Source: Candidatus Krumholzibacteriota bacterium (GTDB lineage: Bacteria > Krumholzibacteriota > Krumholzibacteriia > Krumholzibacteriales > Krumholzibacteriaceae). From it: a stretch of DNA of 37,149 nucleotides. The notes under the pieces are model-generated. The model was not told the origin of the DNA. It saw only the letters and a program-made list of their open reading frames with translations, and ran no database searches. Position numbers and translations under genes: made by a program. Positions 8,202 through 17,550 of the stretch are shown piece after piece. The stretch is taken from positions 1 to 37,149 of the forward strand of contig JAFGPI010000223.1 of assembly GCA_016926065.1 (NCBI GenBank), given 5' to 3'. Numbering within the stretch: position 1 is the stretch's first letter; every line of letters starts with the position of its first letter.

Positions 8202-9539
8202 TCATCCGGAGGAGCCGATGAGGGAAAAGATATGAAATATCTCGCTTAACATGTCGGCGGTGACCTCTCCGGCGGTCCGCAGCTCGAGGGAGGAGGCCAC
8301 CACCCCTCCGTCCGCTGTTCTCTTGAAGGTGATGGCGTCCAGCAGTTCACCGGATTCTTTTTTCAACGTCAAGCGCAGATCGTAATTCTCGAACCTCCGG
8401 TCGGGATAGGTGTCCGGCCGGGAAATCAATCGATTGTATTTCAGTCCTCGCAACAGCCGCAGCAGGTCATTGACCTGATAGGTGCTGAGCTCGGGGTCGC
8501 GGGGATCACCCGACTTCCAGGTTTTATCCAGCAGGGTCAGGTGCAGGGTGGTGTCGGCGCTCTGATAATCGATTTGTGACACTTCGCCCGGCCTGAATAG
8601 GGAGATGCTCCTCTGTTCGATATCCTTGATGGTCCAGTTGAAAATCTCCTGGAATTCGGCCTTGATCGACATCACGTGGTCGATGCCGGTGCGGGTGACG
8701 TAAACGAAATTATTGTCCACCCGTCCGAAAGAGATGAGGATCTTATCGGTGACCGTGATGATGGTCAATTCACGCCGGGGACGGCCGAGGCCGTAATCCC
8801 CGGCCTGGTCTGTATATTGCTCTGAAAATCTGTAGACGATCGCATCCACCAGGGCGGTCAGATACTTTTCGATCAACAATTTGTCGGCCAGGAAGCCATT
8901 CCCGGTGGTTATCCATTCCACCCCGTCCCAACCCAGGCTCACTTCCAGCCGGGGCCTGGATATCCTCAGCTCCTTTATCAACCTGGTGTCTATCCGGAGA
9001 AAGTTCTTGTCCCGCATATGGTAGAGACTCTTATTCATCATATTCCGGGTCATCTCCCGGGACACCAGCACCTCCCGGGAACTGCCCAGGCGGATGTAAC
9101 AATTATCCCCTACCGGAGTTTTATCGCCTATGTAGAGGGTGTCCACCCGGCCGCGGGTCCCGTTGTAGATTATCAGTCCGGCGAAGGGATCTTGCAGGCC
9201 AAAATCGGCCAAGCTTTTCACGTCCACGTCCGGAATGGGAGTGGTTTTCTTGCCGGGAAGGATCTGGGTCAGGAAGGCGTCTATGGTGGGAGATGAACCG
9301 GCGGTGACGGTGGGGAAGGTGATAAGCCAGCCTTCACCCTGGCGGCGCCAGTGGATCACATCTCCCTGGGGATTGGTGAAAACGACGCTATCCACCTCCG
9401 CGGGTCCATAGGGAAGAACCTGACGGGAGGCTACCCTCTGCCATTGCTGGTGACGCAGTTGTTTCTGGTCGAAGAGAAAGAAATAGGATATGATTATGGC
9501 CAGCAGCAATACCAGAAATACCGTGCTTCTGAATTTCAT
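8202..9539 (-). CDS. DUF4340 domain-containing protein
   Basis: N-terminal TM; VDSVVFTNPQGDVIHWRRQGEGWLITFPTVTAGSSPTIDAFLTQIL and LADFGLQDPFAGLIIYNGTRGRVDTLYIGDKTPVGDNCYIRL typical of DUF4340; adjacent to GldG-like gene. Confidence 0.8.
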   Translation of the reverse strand: MKFRSTVFLVLLLAIIISYFFLFDQKQLRHQQWQRVASRQVLPYGPAEVDSVVFTNPQGDVIHWRRQGEGWLITFPTVTAGSSPTIDAFLTQILPGKKTTPIPDVDVKSLADFGLQDPFAGLIIYNGTRGRVDTLYIGDKTPVGDNCYIRLGSSREVLVSREMTRNMMNKSLYHMRDKNFLRIDTRLIKELRISRPRLEVSLGWDGVEWITTGNGFLADKLLIEKYLTALVDAIVYRFSEQYTDQAGDYGLGRPRRELTIITVTDKILISFGRVDNNFVYVTRTGIDHVMSIKAEFQEIFNWTIKDIEQRSISLFRPGEVSQIDYQSADTTLHLTLLDKTWKSGDPRDPELSTYQVNDLLRLLRGLKYNRLISRPDTYPDRRFENYDLRLTLKKESGELLDAITFKRTADGGVVASSLELRTAGEVTADMLSEIFHIFSLIGSSG

Positions 9540-9550
9540 CAGCTACTCCC

Positions 9551-11164
9551 CTAGCCCGCCCGGCGCCGGCTGACGATCACCAGCATGCCGACCAGCCCCA
9601 CCAGCGCGGGAAGCCCCACCACCGGCAGCCAGAAGACCACCCTTCCCTGCTCGGAGGATAAGACCACGGGCTGGGTAAAATCGTCCTTGGGACGGATGGA
9701 GATCAAATCTTCCGCTTCGGCCAGCCAGTTGAAGGTATTCAGGATCAAATCCCGGTTGCCGGAGAGCCGGAAATTGCTGTTGGAGGAAAAATCGCTATCG
9801 CCGAAAACCACCAGTCGGGACCGGGCGGGGGAGGAGGCGGGGGAGAAATCCGCGGGAGACGCGTCCTCCTCCGTTCCGGAATCCGCTCCCTTCCCGTCAC
9901 TCCCGGTGGCGGAGAGGGTCAGGGTGAGTTCCGCGGCGGCGGCCACGTCGATCGGTCCGGGAATATCCTGGTCCGGATTGAATTGGGTGCTGCCCGCCAG
10001 CAGGGTGTCGATATTGGTTTCCGCGTAGGCGCTTTTATCGGTTTTGCAGATAATGGAAACGCTGACGTCTCGGGGAATCTCGGCTAGGGCGGTTACGGAA
10101 CGGGCCTGCGGGAAAAAGGAAAATTGCCTGAAACCCTCGGTTATGGGATGTTGGCCGTAGCGGTTGATCACCGGCGTCAACAAGTTGCCGGCCAGCACCT
10201 TTCCGGCCCGATCCACCACCACGTTGCGGCCCAGATCGATGCCGTAGGCGGCCGCGATTCCGGACAACATCTCGGTTTCGGTTATGGGGTCGAGGAGAAA
10301 AAGCCCTTTGCCGCCACGGGTTAGATAATCGAGGACGGAGTTTTGCTCCTTTTTCAGAAGCTCCCGCCGGGGACCGGCGATTACCAGGATATCGCAGTCC
10401 TCCGGGATCTTCTCCTCGCGGATGATAAGGAGCTCACGCACCAAGAAGTTCTCCTGCTCCAGAGCTTCGCGCAGGGCCTTGTATTCACCGGGAGCGGGAT
10501 CGTTCATCCCCTTCTCGCCGTGTCCGGTGGAGAAGTATATAGTTTTTTGATGGCTGCTGATTACCCGCAGAATGCTGTTGGTCAAATCCCCCTCGGTGAG
10601 ACCCTTCAGCTCCTCCTTCGAGTCCGCGGTTTCCACGAAGGTGGTCCCGAATTTCTTCAGAGCGTAACGCCGGGCGGTGACCGGATCCTTGTCCGGATCG
10701 ATAAAGGTATAGATAATCCGGGGACTTATATTGCGATAGGCCCGCAGTAGATCTTCCAGCACGATTTTATCCTCGGATGTTTCCTTGAAGAAACAGGTGA
10801 AATAGATATCTTTCTCCAATCCCCGTAGCACCTTCTCCGTTTGGGGAGAGAGGGAGAACCTCCGGTTCCGGGTGGTGTCGATCCTCAGGTTGTGGCGGAG
10901 AGAGAGGGCCTGAATGAATATCACGATGGCGGCGAAGACGAGGATCGATATTCCGGTACTGATTCCATACCGGGCCGATCGGCTCAGGCTGGAGGAAGGA
11001 TCACGGCGCCGCCCCAGGAAGAGGGAGGTCACGGTGAGGATCAAGCCGGCGAGCAGAGGCAGGAAGGCCAGAAATCCGCTGGAATAGAGAATGCCGTAAC
11101 CCACCCCGCCGGCCACTATCAATATTAAACCCACCGGACCGATCAATTTCTTCAGCCACTCCAT
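9551..11164 (-). CDS. GldG-like ABC transporter auxiliary (substrate-binding-like) membrane protein
   Basis: SLRHNLRIDTTRNRRFSLSPQTEKVLRGLEKDIYFTCFF...IYFSTGHGEKGMND...LVVFGDSDFSSNSNFRLSGNRDLILNTFNWLAEAEDLISIRPK. Confidence 0.82.
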   Translation of the reverse strand: MEWLKKLIGPVGLILIVAGGVGYGILYSSGFLAFLPLLAGLILTVTSLFLGRRRDPSSSLSRSARYGISTGISILVFAAIVIFIQALSLRHNLRIDTTRNRRFSLSPQTEKVLRGLEKDIYFTCFFKETSEDKIVLEDLLRAYRNISPRIIYTFIDPDKDPVTARRYALKKFGTTFVETADSKEELKGLTEGDLTNSILRVISSHQKTIYFSTGHGEKGMNDPAPGEYKALREALEQENFLVRELLIIREEKIPEDCDILVIAGPRRELLKKEQNSVLDYLTRGGKGLFLLDPITETEMLSGIAAAYGIDLGRNVVVDRAGKVLAGNLLTPVINRYGQHPITEGFRQFSFFPQARSVTALAEIPRDVSVSIICKTDKSAYAETNIDTLLAGSTQFNPDQDIPGPIDVAAAAELTLTLSATGSDGKGADSGTEEDASPADFSPASSPARSRLVVFGDSDFSSNSNFRLSGNRDLILNTFNWLAEAEDLISIRPKDDFTQPVVLSSEQGRVVFWLPVVGLPALVGLVGMLVIVSRRRAG

Positions 11165-11165
11165 C

Positions 11166-11936
11166 TTAATTCCTCCAGCGGGTTGATTCCAACGATCTCA
11201 AGGTAAGGAAAATGAAGAAAATGGTGAGCAGCAGGTAATAGGTGATATCCTGCGTATCGATAACCCCCTTGGAAAATGAATCAAAATGTATGAGCAGGGA
11301 GAACTGGGCCAGTATGGTGGAGGTGGTGTTACCCACGAAAGGCGCGGCCCAACCGATAACCAAGAAAAACAGAGAGAGGCCAAAGGTGGCCACCCCGGCC
11401 ACCAATTGGTTGCTGGTGAGGGAAGAAAAAAATAGGCCCATGGAGATAAACGAGCACCCCATGAGGAAAAGTCCCAGATAACAGGAGAGGATGGGCGGGA
11501 TCTCCGGTTCGGAGTAGATCATCAGGATAACGGGATAGAGAAAAGTGCCGCTAAGCATTATCAGGTAAACGGTGAGGGCGGAGAGAAACTTCCCGGTCAC
11601 CGCGGTGATATCCGGCACCGGATAGGTAAGGAGTAACTCAAAAGTGCCCAACTTTTTCTCTTCAGCCAGTAGCCGCATGGTCAGCAGGGGAAGCAGGAGC
11701 AGCAGGATGATGCTGATGTTACCCATCAGGGGGCGGATCACCCCGTCGATCAGGTTGAGGTTTCCGCTGAAGGTATTGTTCTGAATGGACTGCAGGGATA
11801 TGAGATTGTAGTATCTGAATATACTGAAGAAGAAATACCCGGAGAGAATCAAAAATATGGAAATGGTCACGTAGGCGGTCACCGATTGAAAATAGTACAT
11901 TAATTCCCTTCGGTAGATGGCCGCGAATTTCCTCAT
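11166..11936 (-). CDS. ABC transporter permease, GldF-like
   Basis: Six predicted TM segments; MRLLAEEKKLGTFELLLTYPVPDITAVTGKFLSALTVYLIML typical of ABC-2 permeases; followed by GldG-like gene. Confidence 0.85.
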   Translation of the reverse strand: MRKFAAIYRRELMYYFQSVTAYVTISIFLILSGYFFFSIFRYYNLISLQSIQNNTFSGNLNLIDGVIRPLMGNISIILLLLLPLLTMRLLAEEKKLGTFELLLTYPVPDITAVTGKFLSALTVYLIMLSGTFLYPVILMIYSEPEIPPILSCYLGLFLMGCSFISMGLFFSSLTSNQLVAGVATFGLSLFFLVIGWAAPFVGNTTSTILAQFSLLIHFDSFSKGVIDTQDITYYLLLTIFFIFLTLRSLESTRWRN

Positions 11937-12886
11937 CGGTTCACCTCCTCCGTCACCAGTTTGATAAAGATATCCTCCAGGGAGAGTTCTTCGTGGAATA
12001 TCTCCAGCAGGGGAAAGCCTTCTTTCACCAGTTTACCGGCGATACCCTCGCGGAGATCCCGGTCGGGACGGGATTCCACCTGCAGAACCAGGGTGTCGGC
12101 CTGGGCGGGGGAGCTTTTCTCCTTCACCATCAGCACGCCCTCCATCTCCAGGAGGGCCTCCCGGGCACCCCTGGATCTATCCGAGCGCCGGAGGGTAATC
12201 CTGGTCACGGATACCTGCTTAAGCCTGGCCCGCAGCTTATCGGGCGTGTCCACCGCCACCAGTTCACCCTGGTTCATGATAATAATCCGGTCGCATACCT
12301 GGCTTACCTCGGGGAGTATGTGGCTGCTCAGGATCACGGTGCGGTCCCGGCCCAGGTTCTTGATCATGGTTCTGATATCTATGATCTGCCGGGGATCCAG
12401 CCCCAGGGTCGGTTCGTCCAGGATAAGCAATTCGGGATCGCTGATGATGGCCTGGGCGATTCCCACCCGCTGCTGGTAGCCCTTGGATAGTTTGCCGATG
12501 GAGCGCCGGTGAACCTCCTCCAGGCCGCATTGTTCGATAACGCGTCCCAGGGCCGGCTTGACGCGGGGGGGAGCCATCCCCTTTACGCTGGCCACGAAGC
12601 GTAGATATTCATCCACCCTCATTTCCTGGTAGAGCGGAGTTTTTTCGGGAAGGTACCCGATCCTCTTGCGCACTTCCATGGGATCGTTCAATATGTCGAA
12701 ACCGAATATGGTGGCCGTGCCCGAGGAGGGGGGCAGGTAGCAGGTCAGCATTTTCATGGTGGTAGTCTTTCCCGCTCCGTTGGGTCCCAGAAATCCCAGG
12801 ACTTCCCCCTTTTCCACCTCCAGGCTCAGATCGTACACGGCCCGGGTCGTTCCATAGTATTTGGAAAGGTTCTTGATCTGAATCAA
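11933..12886 (-). CDS. ABC transporter ATP-binding protein, GldA-like
   Basis: Walker A GPNGAGKTT, signature LSKGYQQRVGIAQAI, Walker B LLILDEPTLGLDP; 4-nt overlap with permease. Confidence 0.92.
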   Translation of the reverse strand: MIQIKNLSKYYGTTRAVYDLSLEVEKGEVLGFLGPNGAGKTTTMKMLTCYLPPSSGTATIFGFDILNDPMEVRKRIGYLPEKTPLYQEMRVDEYLRFVASVKGMAPPRVKPALGRVIEQCGLEEVHRRSIGKLSKGYQQRVGIAQAIISDPELLILDEPTLGLDPRQIIDIRTMIKNLGRDRTVILSSHILPEVSQVCDRIIIMNQGELVAVDTPDKLRARLKQVSVTRITLRRSDRSRGAREALLEMEGVLMVKEKSSPAQADTLVLQVESRPDRDLREGIAGKLVKEGFPLLEIFHEELSLEDIFIKLVTEEVNR

Positions 12887-13096
12887 AGATTACCTCCGGC
12901 CAGCGGCGCCTCGATATTCCTCTGGATTATACCAAGGTTAAAATGTTATGTATGTAAACTAAGTGCTTTATCGAATGGAGTCAATCAGCTATTGTAAGAA
13001 AAAATGGAATTTCGCGCGATTTGTGGAACAAAAGGGAGGGAGAGAACGTAAAGACAAGATGAGAATGGTTTTATCCAAGACAGGAAAGGATTTCAT

Positions 13097-13573
13097 ATGC
13101 TGAGGAAAGGTTGCGTCTTGCTGGTGCTTTTTTTGCTCTTATCCCCTTCCGCTCGGGCCGCGGAAGCGGAAGACATCATCTACTCGGTCCTTTTCCCCGG
13201 ATGGGGGCAGTTGAGAAGCGGGCGGTACACGCGGGGAACGCTGCTGATGGGAGCCGAAATAGTGACCCTGGCCGGTTTGATGATAGTGAATATCCAGTAT
13301 GACCGGGCGGTCGAAGGTTACGATAACGCCAAGTTGATGTACGACAATGCCACCTATATCGGGGACGCCCATTATCACTACGATATGATGCTGGAAAAGT
13401 ACGATTCCGCGGAGAATTACCATAAATACCGCAATATGATGCTGGGCGCGGCGGCCGGCGTCTGGGTGATCGGCGTGGCGGATATGATCTGGGGAAAGGA
13501 TGCCGCCGATCCACCCCTTACCCTCGAGGTGAGGAATAACGGATTCATGATTTCAAAATCGTTCTCTTTCTAG
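13097..13573 (+). CDS. Small membrane protein, DUF5683-like, with YDxA heptad repeats
   Basis: Signal peptide; DIIYSVLFPGWGQLRSGRYTRGTLLMGAEIVTLAGLMIVN; repeated YDRAVEG/YDNAKLM/YDNATYI. Confidence 0.55.
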   Translation: MLRKGCVLLVLFLLLSPSARAAEAEDIIYSVLFPGWGQLRSGRYTRGTLLMGAEIVTLAGLMIVNIQYDRAVEGYDNAKLMYDNATYIGDAHYHYDMMLEKYDSAENYHKYRNMMLGAAAGVWVIGVADMIWGKDAADPPLTLEVRNNGFMISKSFSF

Positions 13574-13587
13574 GACAGGAGATAACC

Positions 13588-13977
13588 ATGAAGCGTATTG
13601 CAGTGCTGGGATTGATTATTTCAACGGTTTTTACGATCGCGTGCAGCAACGAGCACGGAGATTCGCCCACCGCCTTCAAATATGATCCTCCGGCCTCCCC
13701 CACGGACCTGACGGCCACCGACGGGGTGGGAGAGATCGATCTGCAGTGGAACTACCCGCCCTCCCTGATGGGTGAAATCTCCGGATTCATAGTCTATTAC
13801 CACGTGGCGATGTATGGCATATTAGAACCAATTGATACAGTAGAGAATGTTACATCGTTCAAAGATGAGAATCTCCCCTATAATTACAGATTTTGCTACC
13901 TGGTCTCCGCCCTCGACACCAGCGGATTGGAGGGATGGAGAATGGGACCGGTTTGCGGGAATTCCTTGAGCCCCTGA
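13588..13977 (+). CDS. Lipoprotein with fibronectin type III-like domain
   Basis: Lipobox FTIAC; PPASPTDLTATDGVGEIDLQWNYP...YRFCYLVSALDTSGLEG. Confidence 0.7.
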   Translation: MKRIAVLGLIISTVFTIACSNEHGDSPTAFKYDPPASPTDLTATDGVGEIDLQWNYPPSLMGEISGFIVYYHVAMYGILEPIDTVENVTSFKDENLPYNYRFCYLVSALDTSGLEGWRMGPVCGNSLSP

Positions 13978-14077
13978 TGTAATTCCAGTTGATCATTTCG
14001 GTTAAGCTCTTGCTCCGGCACGTACTCCGGATATGGCACGAAATGTGCTATCATCCGCTATGAACGGAGGGATGAGT

Positions 14078-14638
14078 ATGTCCACTTTAAAACCGGGCCC
14101 TAAAGATTCCGAATCTTTCAATCCCTGGCACGAGGAGCTGCTGGATTCGAAAAAACCGGAAACTTACGCGGTCATCCTGGAAGGATTGAAAAACAATATA
14201 GAGACCAACGAAGCTTTCACTATAAAGTTTTCCCTCCTCATCCGGGAACCGGTAAACAAGATCCGGCATATGACCAGGAACATTCCCGCCACGATCTGGA
14301 AGGGGAAGCGCAGAAAAAAGGCCCTGGCCATCTTGGCCTTGGTGGAAGAGGCGGGGGGAAAGGCAAGGATAGAGATAAGCCGGAGGGAAGAAGAAAAAAG
14401 CGCCGTTAAAAAACCAGACCTGGGGACGGCGGTACAGGCCGTGTGCGTCAAGTGCGGATTTCCGATAAAAGAGGATGATCTTTTCTGCAAATTCTGCCTC
14501 ACCCCGCTTAAAGAAAAAGCCAAAAATGATGTCAAGATCAATATCACCAAAATCGCCCCCGCCATTCCACCCCAGAGGTTGATCATCTATGTATTGATCA
14601 TTCTGGGTGCCTTTATATTCGCTTTAATCAGTAAATAA
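14078..14638 (+). CDS. Zinc-ribbon protein with C-terminal TM tail; central segment loosely L7/L12-CTD-like
   Basis: CVKCGFPIKEDDLFCKFC zinc ribbon; C-terminal LIIYVLIILGAFIFALISK; start chosen at ATG 14078 behind GGAGGG (ORF track starts at 14033). Confidence 0.55.
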   Translation: MSTLKPGPKDSESFNPWHEELLDSKKPETYAVILEGLKNNIETNEAFTIKFSLLIREPVNKIRHMTRNIPATIWKGKRRKKALAILALVEEAGGKARIEISRREEEKSAVKKPDLGTAVQAVCVKCGFPIKEDDLFCKFCLTPLKEKAKNDVKINITKIAPAIPPQRLIIYVLIILGAFIFALISK

Positions 14639-14734
14639 TTCGCTCCGGGCTCGCCGCTTTCACCATCCGGGCGCTCCCGCCCCGGGCCGGCCGTTACCAG
14701 AGCCTTTAGCAGAGCCGGATCAAATAAATATCAT

Positions 14735-15640
14735 CTACTCCAGGTCGAGTTCGAAGGGATCAGTGACGGTGATCTCTTTCAGCACCGGATAGGCCTGCAG
14801 CAACTGCGGGGGGATCTCCTGGGGGCGGTTTAACAGCCTCGCTTTGAGCTGTAGGGCGTTCACCAGGGCCTGCCCTCGGAAATGATTGTTGGTTATAATA
14901 AACAGGTTCTTGGCCGAGGAGAGCAGCATCCGGGCCCGTTGCTCCCACTCGGTGATCTCATCCCGGTTATAGAGATAATCATAGCGGGCGTCCCGGCCGG
15001 CGTCTTGGTTAAACCAGTTTTTTTTGTTGCGTCCGTGCAGGCGGATATATCCCATTTCCCGGTTGGTAAGGTGCTGGGAAGGTCCCACCGAATCGCCTAT
15101 CCGCGGTTGATCGATGTTGCAGAGGGAAAGCCCGCAGTCGCCGAGCAAGCAGAGGGTGGCATCTTCCTCCCAGGAACCGTGCCGCAACTCCACCGCGGTG
15201 GGAAAATCTTGAAAGAAAGCTCCCAGGTTCCGGATCAATTCTCTATTTTCCGGCTGATTGCGGAACGACCAGGGAAACTGCAGCAGGAAAGCCCCTACCA
15301 GATCTTTCTCCCATAGCGGATCAAAGCTGTGTATGAACCTTTTCACCTCCGCTTCCGGACAGATGCGCTGGTGGGTGAAGCGTTGCAGCACCTTGACCGT
15401 TAGCTTGAAGCCGGTGCGGGAGGCGAGCCGCCTCGCCCAGCTGGCGGTTAATTTCTCGCTGGGGGTGCGGTAAAAGGAACTGTTCAATTCCACGCAGTTA
15501 AAAAATCGAGCGATATAGAGAAGCCGGTCGATCATCCCGGTCCGGGGGTAGACCGGTCCGATCCAGTCCGGATAGGACCAACCGGCCGGACCGACGTACA
15601 GTACTGCGGGGGGGCGGGAAAGGGTATTAACTTTTTCCAT
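14735..15640 (-). CDS. DUF72 domain-containing protein
   Basis: VGPAGWSYPDWIGPVYP...FFNCVELNSSFYRTPSEKLTASWARR...FKLTVKVLQRFTHQR...YIRLHGRN. Confidence 0.9.
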   Translation of the reverse strand: MEKVNTLSRPPAVLYVGPAGWSYPDWIGPVYPRTGMIDRLLYIARFFNCVELNSSFYRTPSEKLTASWARRLASRTGFKLTVKVLQRFTHQRICPEAEVKRFIHSFDPLWEKDLVGAFLLQFPWSFRNQPENRELIRNLGAFFQDFPTAVELRHGSWEEDATLCLLGDCGLSLCNIDQPRIGDSVGPSQHLTNREMGYIRLHGRNKKNWFNQDAGRDARYDYLYNRDEITEWEQRARMLLSSAKNLFIITNNHFRGQALVNALQLKARLLNRPQEIPPQLLQAYPVLKEITVTDPFELDLE

Positions 15641-15712
15641 GCCTCCAGTATTATCGGCGTTCCGACGGATTTCAACTGGAAAATAACTCCGCCTTGATGT
15701 ATAAATGGAAAG

Positions 15713-17230
15713 ATGAAAAGTATTTGGAGTGAAAAACGGGAAACGGTCCTATTGTACGGGATAATCCTCCTGGCCGTATTCCTGCGGTTCTACCGCCTGG
15801 GATATCAATCCCTCTGGTATGACGAGACGCTCAGCATCGGCACCTATTCCTCTCCCGGCGGGGGAATTTCATACTGGTACAAGTTGCTCTGGGACGTGCA
15901 TGGACCGCTTTACTCGCTGATCATGCATTTCTGGAGTAAAATCGGATCGAGCGACGCCTGGCTGAGAACTCCCAGCGCCATCGCCGGCGTGCTGGCGGTT
16001 TATTTCATGTACCGTTGGATAGTCCTGGTGGCCGATGGAAAAACCGCCCTCTGGGGAGCGCTCCTACTGGCCCTCAGCCCCTTCAACCTCTATTATTCCC
16101 AGGAGATTAGATTCTACTCTCTCCTGACCCTGTTTATCATAATTTCGCTTTTTACCTTCCAGCGGTTTTTGCTCCGTCCCTCGCGGGGATCGGGCGTATC
16201 CCTGGGACTGGTGATGGGATTATCCGCCCTGGCCCACTTCATGTCGCTGTTCCTGCTGGCCGGACTCTTTTTCTATCTTCTCTTCACCGGCCGGCTAAGA
16301 GGCAAGATAGTAAAATACGGGGCGCTGGCCGCCGTCATAGCCTTTATTATCGTTTCTCCCTGGCTGTACCGGGAGTACTATTTCCTCACCACCATAAAGA
16401 TAGTAAATATATCCACCCTTGCCCCGGAAGAGAAACTGTCCGGCGAAAACACCCTTAATACCTGGGCTTATCCCTATATTTTATACGCTTTTTCGACCGG
16501 CTTCTCTTTCGGTCCCGATTTGCGGGAACTGCACCTGGCGCATTCCGGTCTGAACCTTATCCAGCGGCACGGCTTGGTTTTATTGTTTTCGGTACTTCTT
16601 TTCGGAGGAATGCTGGTAAGAGGCATAATCCGATCGGCCCGGGAACGGCTGCTGTCCCTTTTTCTCTTCATTTCGCTGGTGACGATTGTGCTGACCACCA
16701 TCACCGCCATGCTCAATATCAAGGTTTTCAATGTCCGCTACCAGATGTGCATCTTTCCGGTTTTTTTGACCATCCTGGCCCTGGGAATATCCAAAGGCCG
16801 ATTCGTGGGTATGGCTTTGGCCCTATTGGCGTGTGCCGTGATGCTCCTCGCGGACTGGAACTATTTCAGGGATCCCCGCTACGCCAGGGATGACTTCCGA
16901 AGCGCGGCAAAGATTATAGGCGAGGAGGAAGGCGAGCGCGACCTGATACTGGTAACCGGATTCGAGGATATCTTCAATTATTACTACCGGGGAAATAATA
17001 AAAGAGTGGCCAGCTATTTCGGATCGAACATGGAAGAAGAGGAAATTGAGAAACTCATAGCTTCCTGGCAAATGGAATACAACCGGATATGGTACCTGCG
17101 ATGCCGGCATTGGGCGCACGATCCCCAGGATAAGTTCCTGCATTTGCTCGAGCATAATCTGAAGATGATCCAAGCGCATCAGCTCCCCGGCATCAGATTG
17201 ATGCTATTCGAGCCGGCGGTGAGCAGGTAG
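15713..17230 (+). CDS. GT39-like membrane glycosyltransferase
   Basis: LRFYRLGYQSLWYDETLSIG...DVHGPLYSLIMHFWSKIGSSDAWLRTPSAIAG with many TM segments; DE motif after the first TM typical of GT39/ArnT-like proteins. Confidence 0.8.
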   Translation: MKSIWSEKRETVLLYGIILLAVFLRFYRLGYQSLWYDETLSIGTYSSPGGGISYWYKLLWDVHGPLYSLIMHFWSKIGSSDAWLRTPSAIAGVLAVYFMYRWIVLVADGKTALWGALLLALSPFNLYYSQEIRFYSLLTLFIIISLFTFQRFLLRPSRGSGVSLGLVMGLSALAHFMSLFLLAGLFFYLLFTGRLRGKIVKYGALAAVIAFIIVSPWLYREYYFLTTIKIVNISTLAPEEKLSGENTLNTWAYPYILYAFSTGFSFGPDLRELHLAHSGLNLIQRHGLVLLFSVLLFGGMLVRGIIRSARERLLSLFLFISLVTIVLTTITAMLNIKVFNVRYQMCIFPVFLTILALGISKGRFVGMALALLACAVMLLADWNYFRDPRYARDDFRSAAKIIGEEEGERDLILVTGFEDIFNYYYRGNNKRVASYFGSNMEEEEIEKLIASWQMEYNRIWYLRCRHWAHDPQDKFLHLLEHNLKMIQAHQLPGIRLMLFEPAVSR

Positions 17231-17351
17231 GCGGGGGGGAAGGGAAAGATAAGGCAAAACATCTTCCCCGCACCTTAATCCACATTATCATGCAATTTGC
17301 GTAATATGATGCATTAAAATATCATACACCTACAATTAGTTATTCGCCAGG

Positions 17352-17380
17352 TTGACACGTCTAGTGATTTCGGATATAAT
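17352..17380 (+). promoter_or_regulatory. Perfect consensus sigma70 promoter TTGACA-N17-TATAAT
   Basis: TTGACA 17352-17357, 17-nt spacer, TATAAT 17375-17380. Confidence 0.85.
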
Positions 17381-17386
17381 ATTAAT

Positions 17387-17490
17387 GCAGGGTTGATTGA
17401 CATGGGCCCGTCCCATGACGATTCTTCAACCGCGCGGCAGATCAATAGAGAATGAATCGCCATGGGGACCGGAAACCATGGCGATTTTTG
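17387..17490 (+). ncRNA. Candidate ~100-nt structured RNA: small RNA or attenuator leader
   Basis: Begins just after the consensus promoter; nested stem GGTTGA/TCAACC around CATGGG-CCCGT-CCCATG, ends in an 11-bp terminator hairpin. Endpoints estimated. Confidence 0.55.
17455..17489 (+). terminator. Intrinsic terminator (11-bp perfect stem AATCGCCATGG/CCATGGCGATT + TTTTT)
   Basis: Stem 17455-17465 / 17476-17486, T-tract 17485-17489. Confidence 0.8.
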
Positions 17491-17550
17491 TGAGGAACAA
17501 AAGGCCGGCCGATACCCGGTACACTTGTTCCGGAAAAGGGGAGGAAGTGT

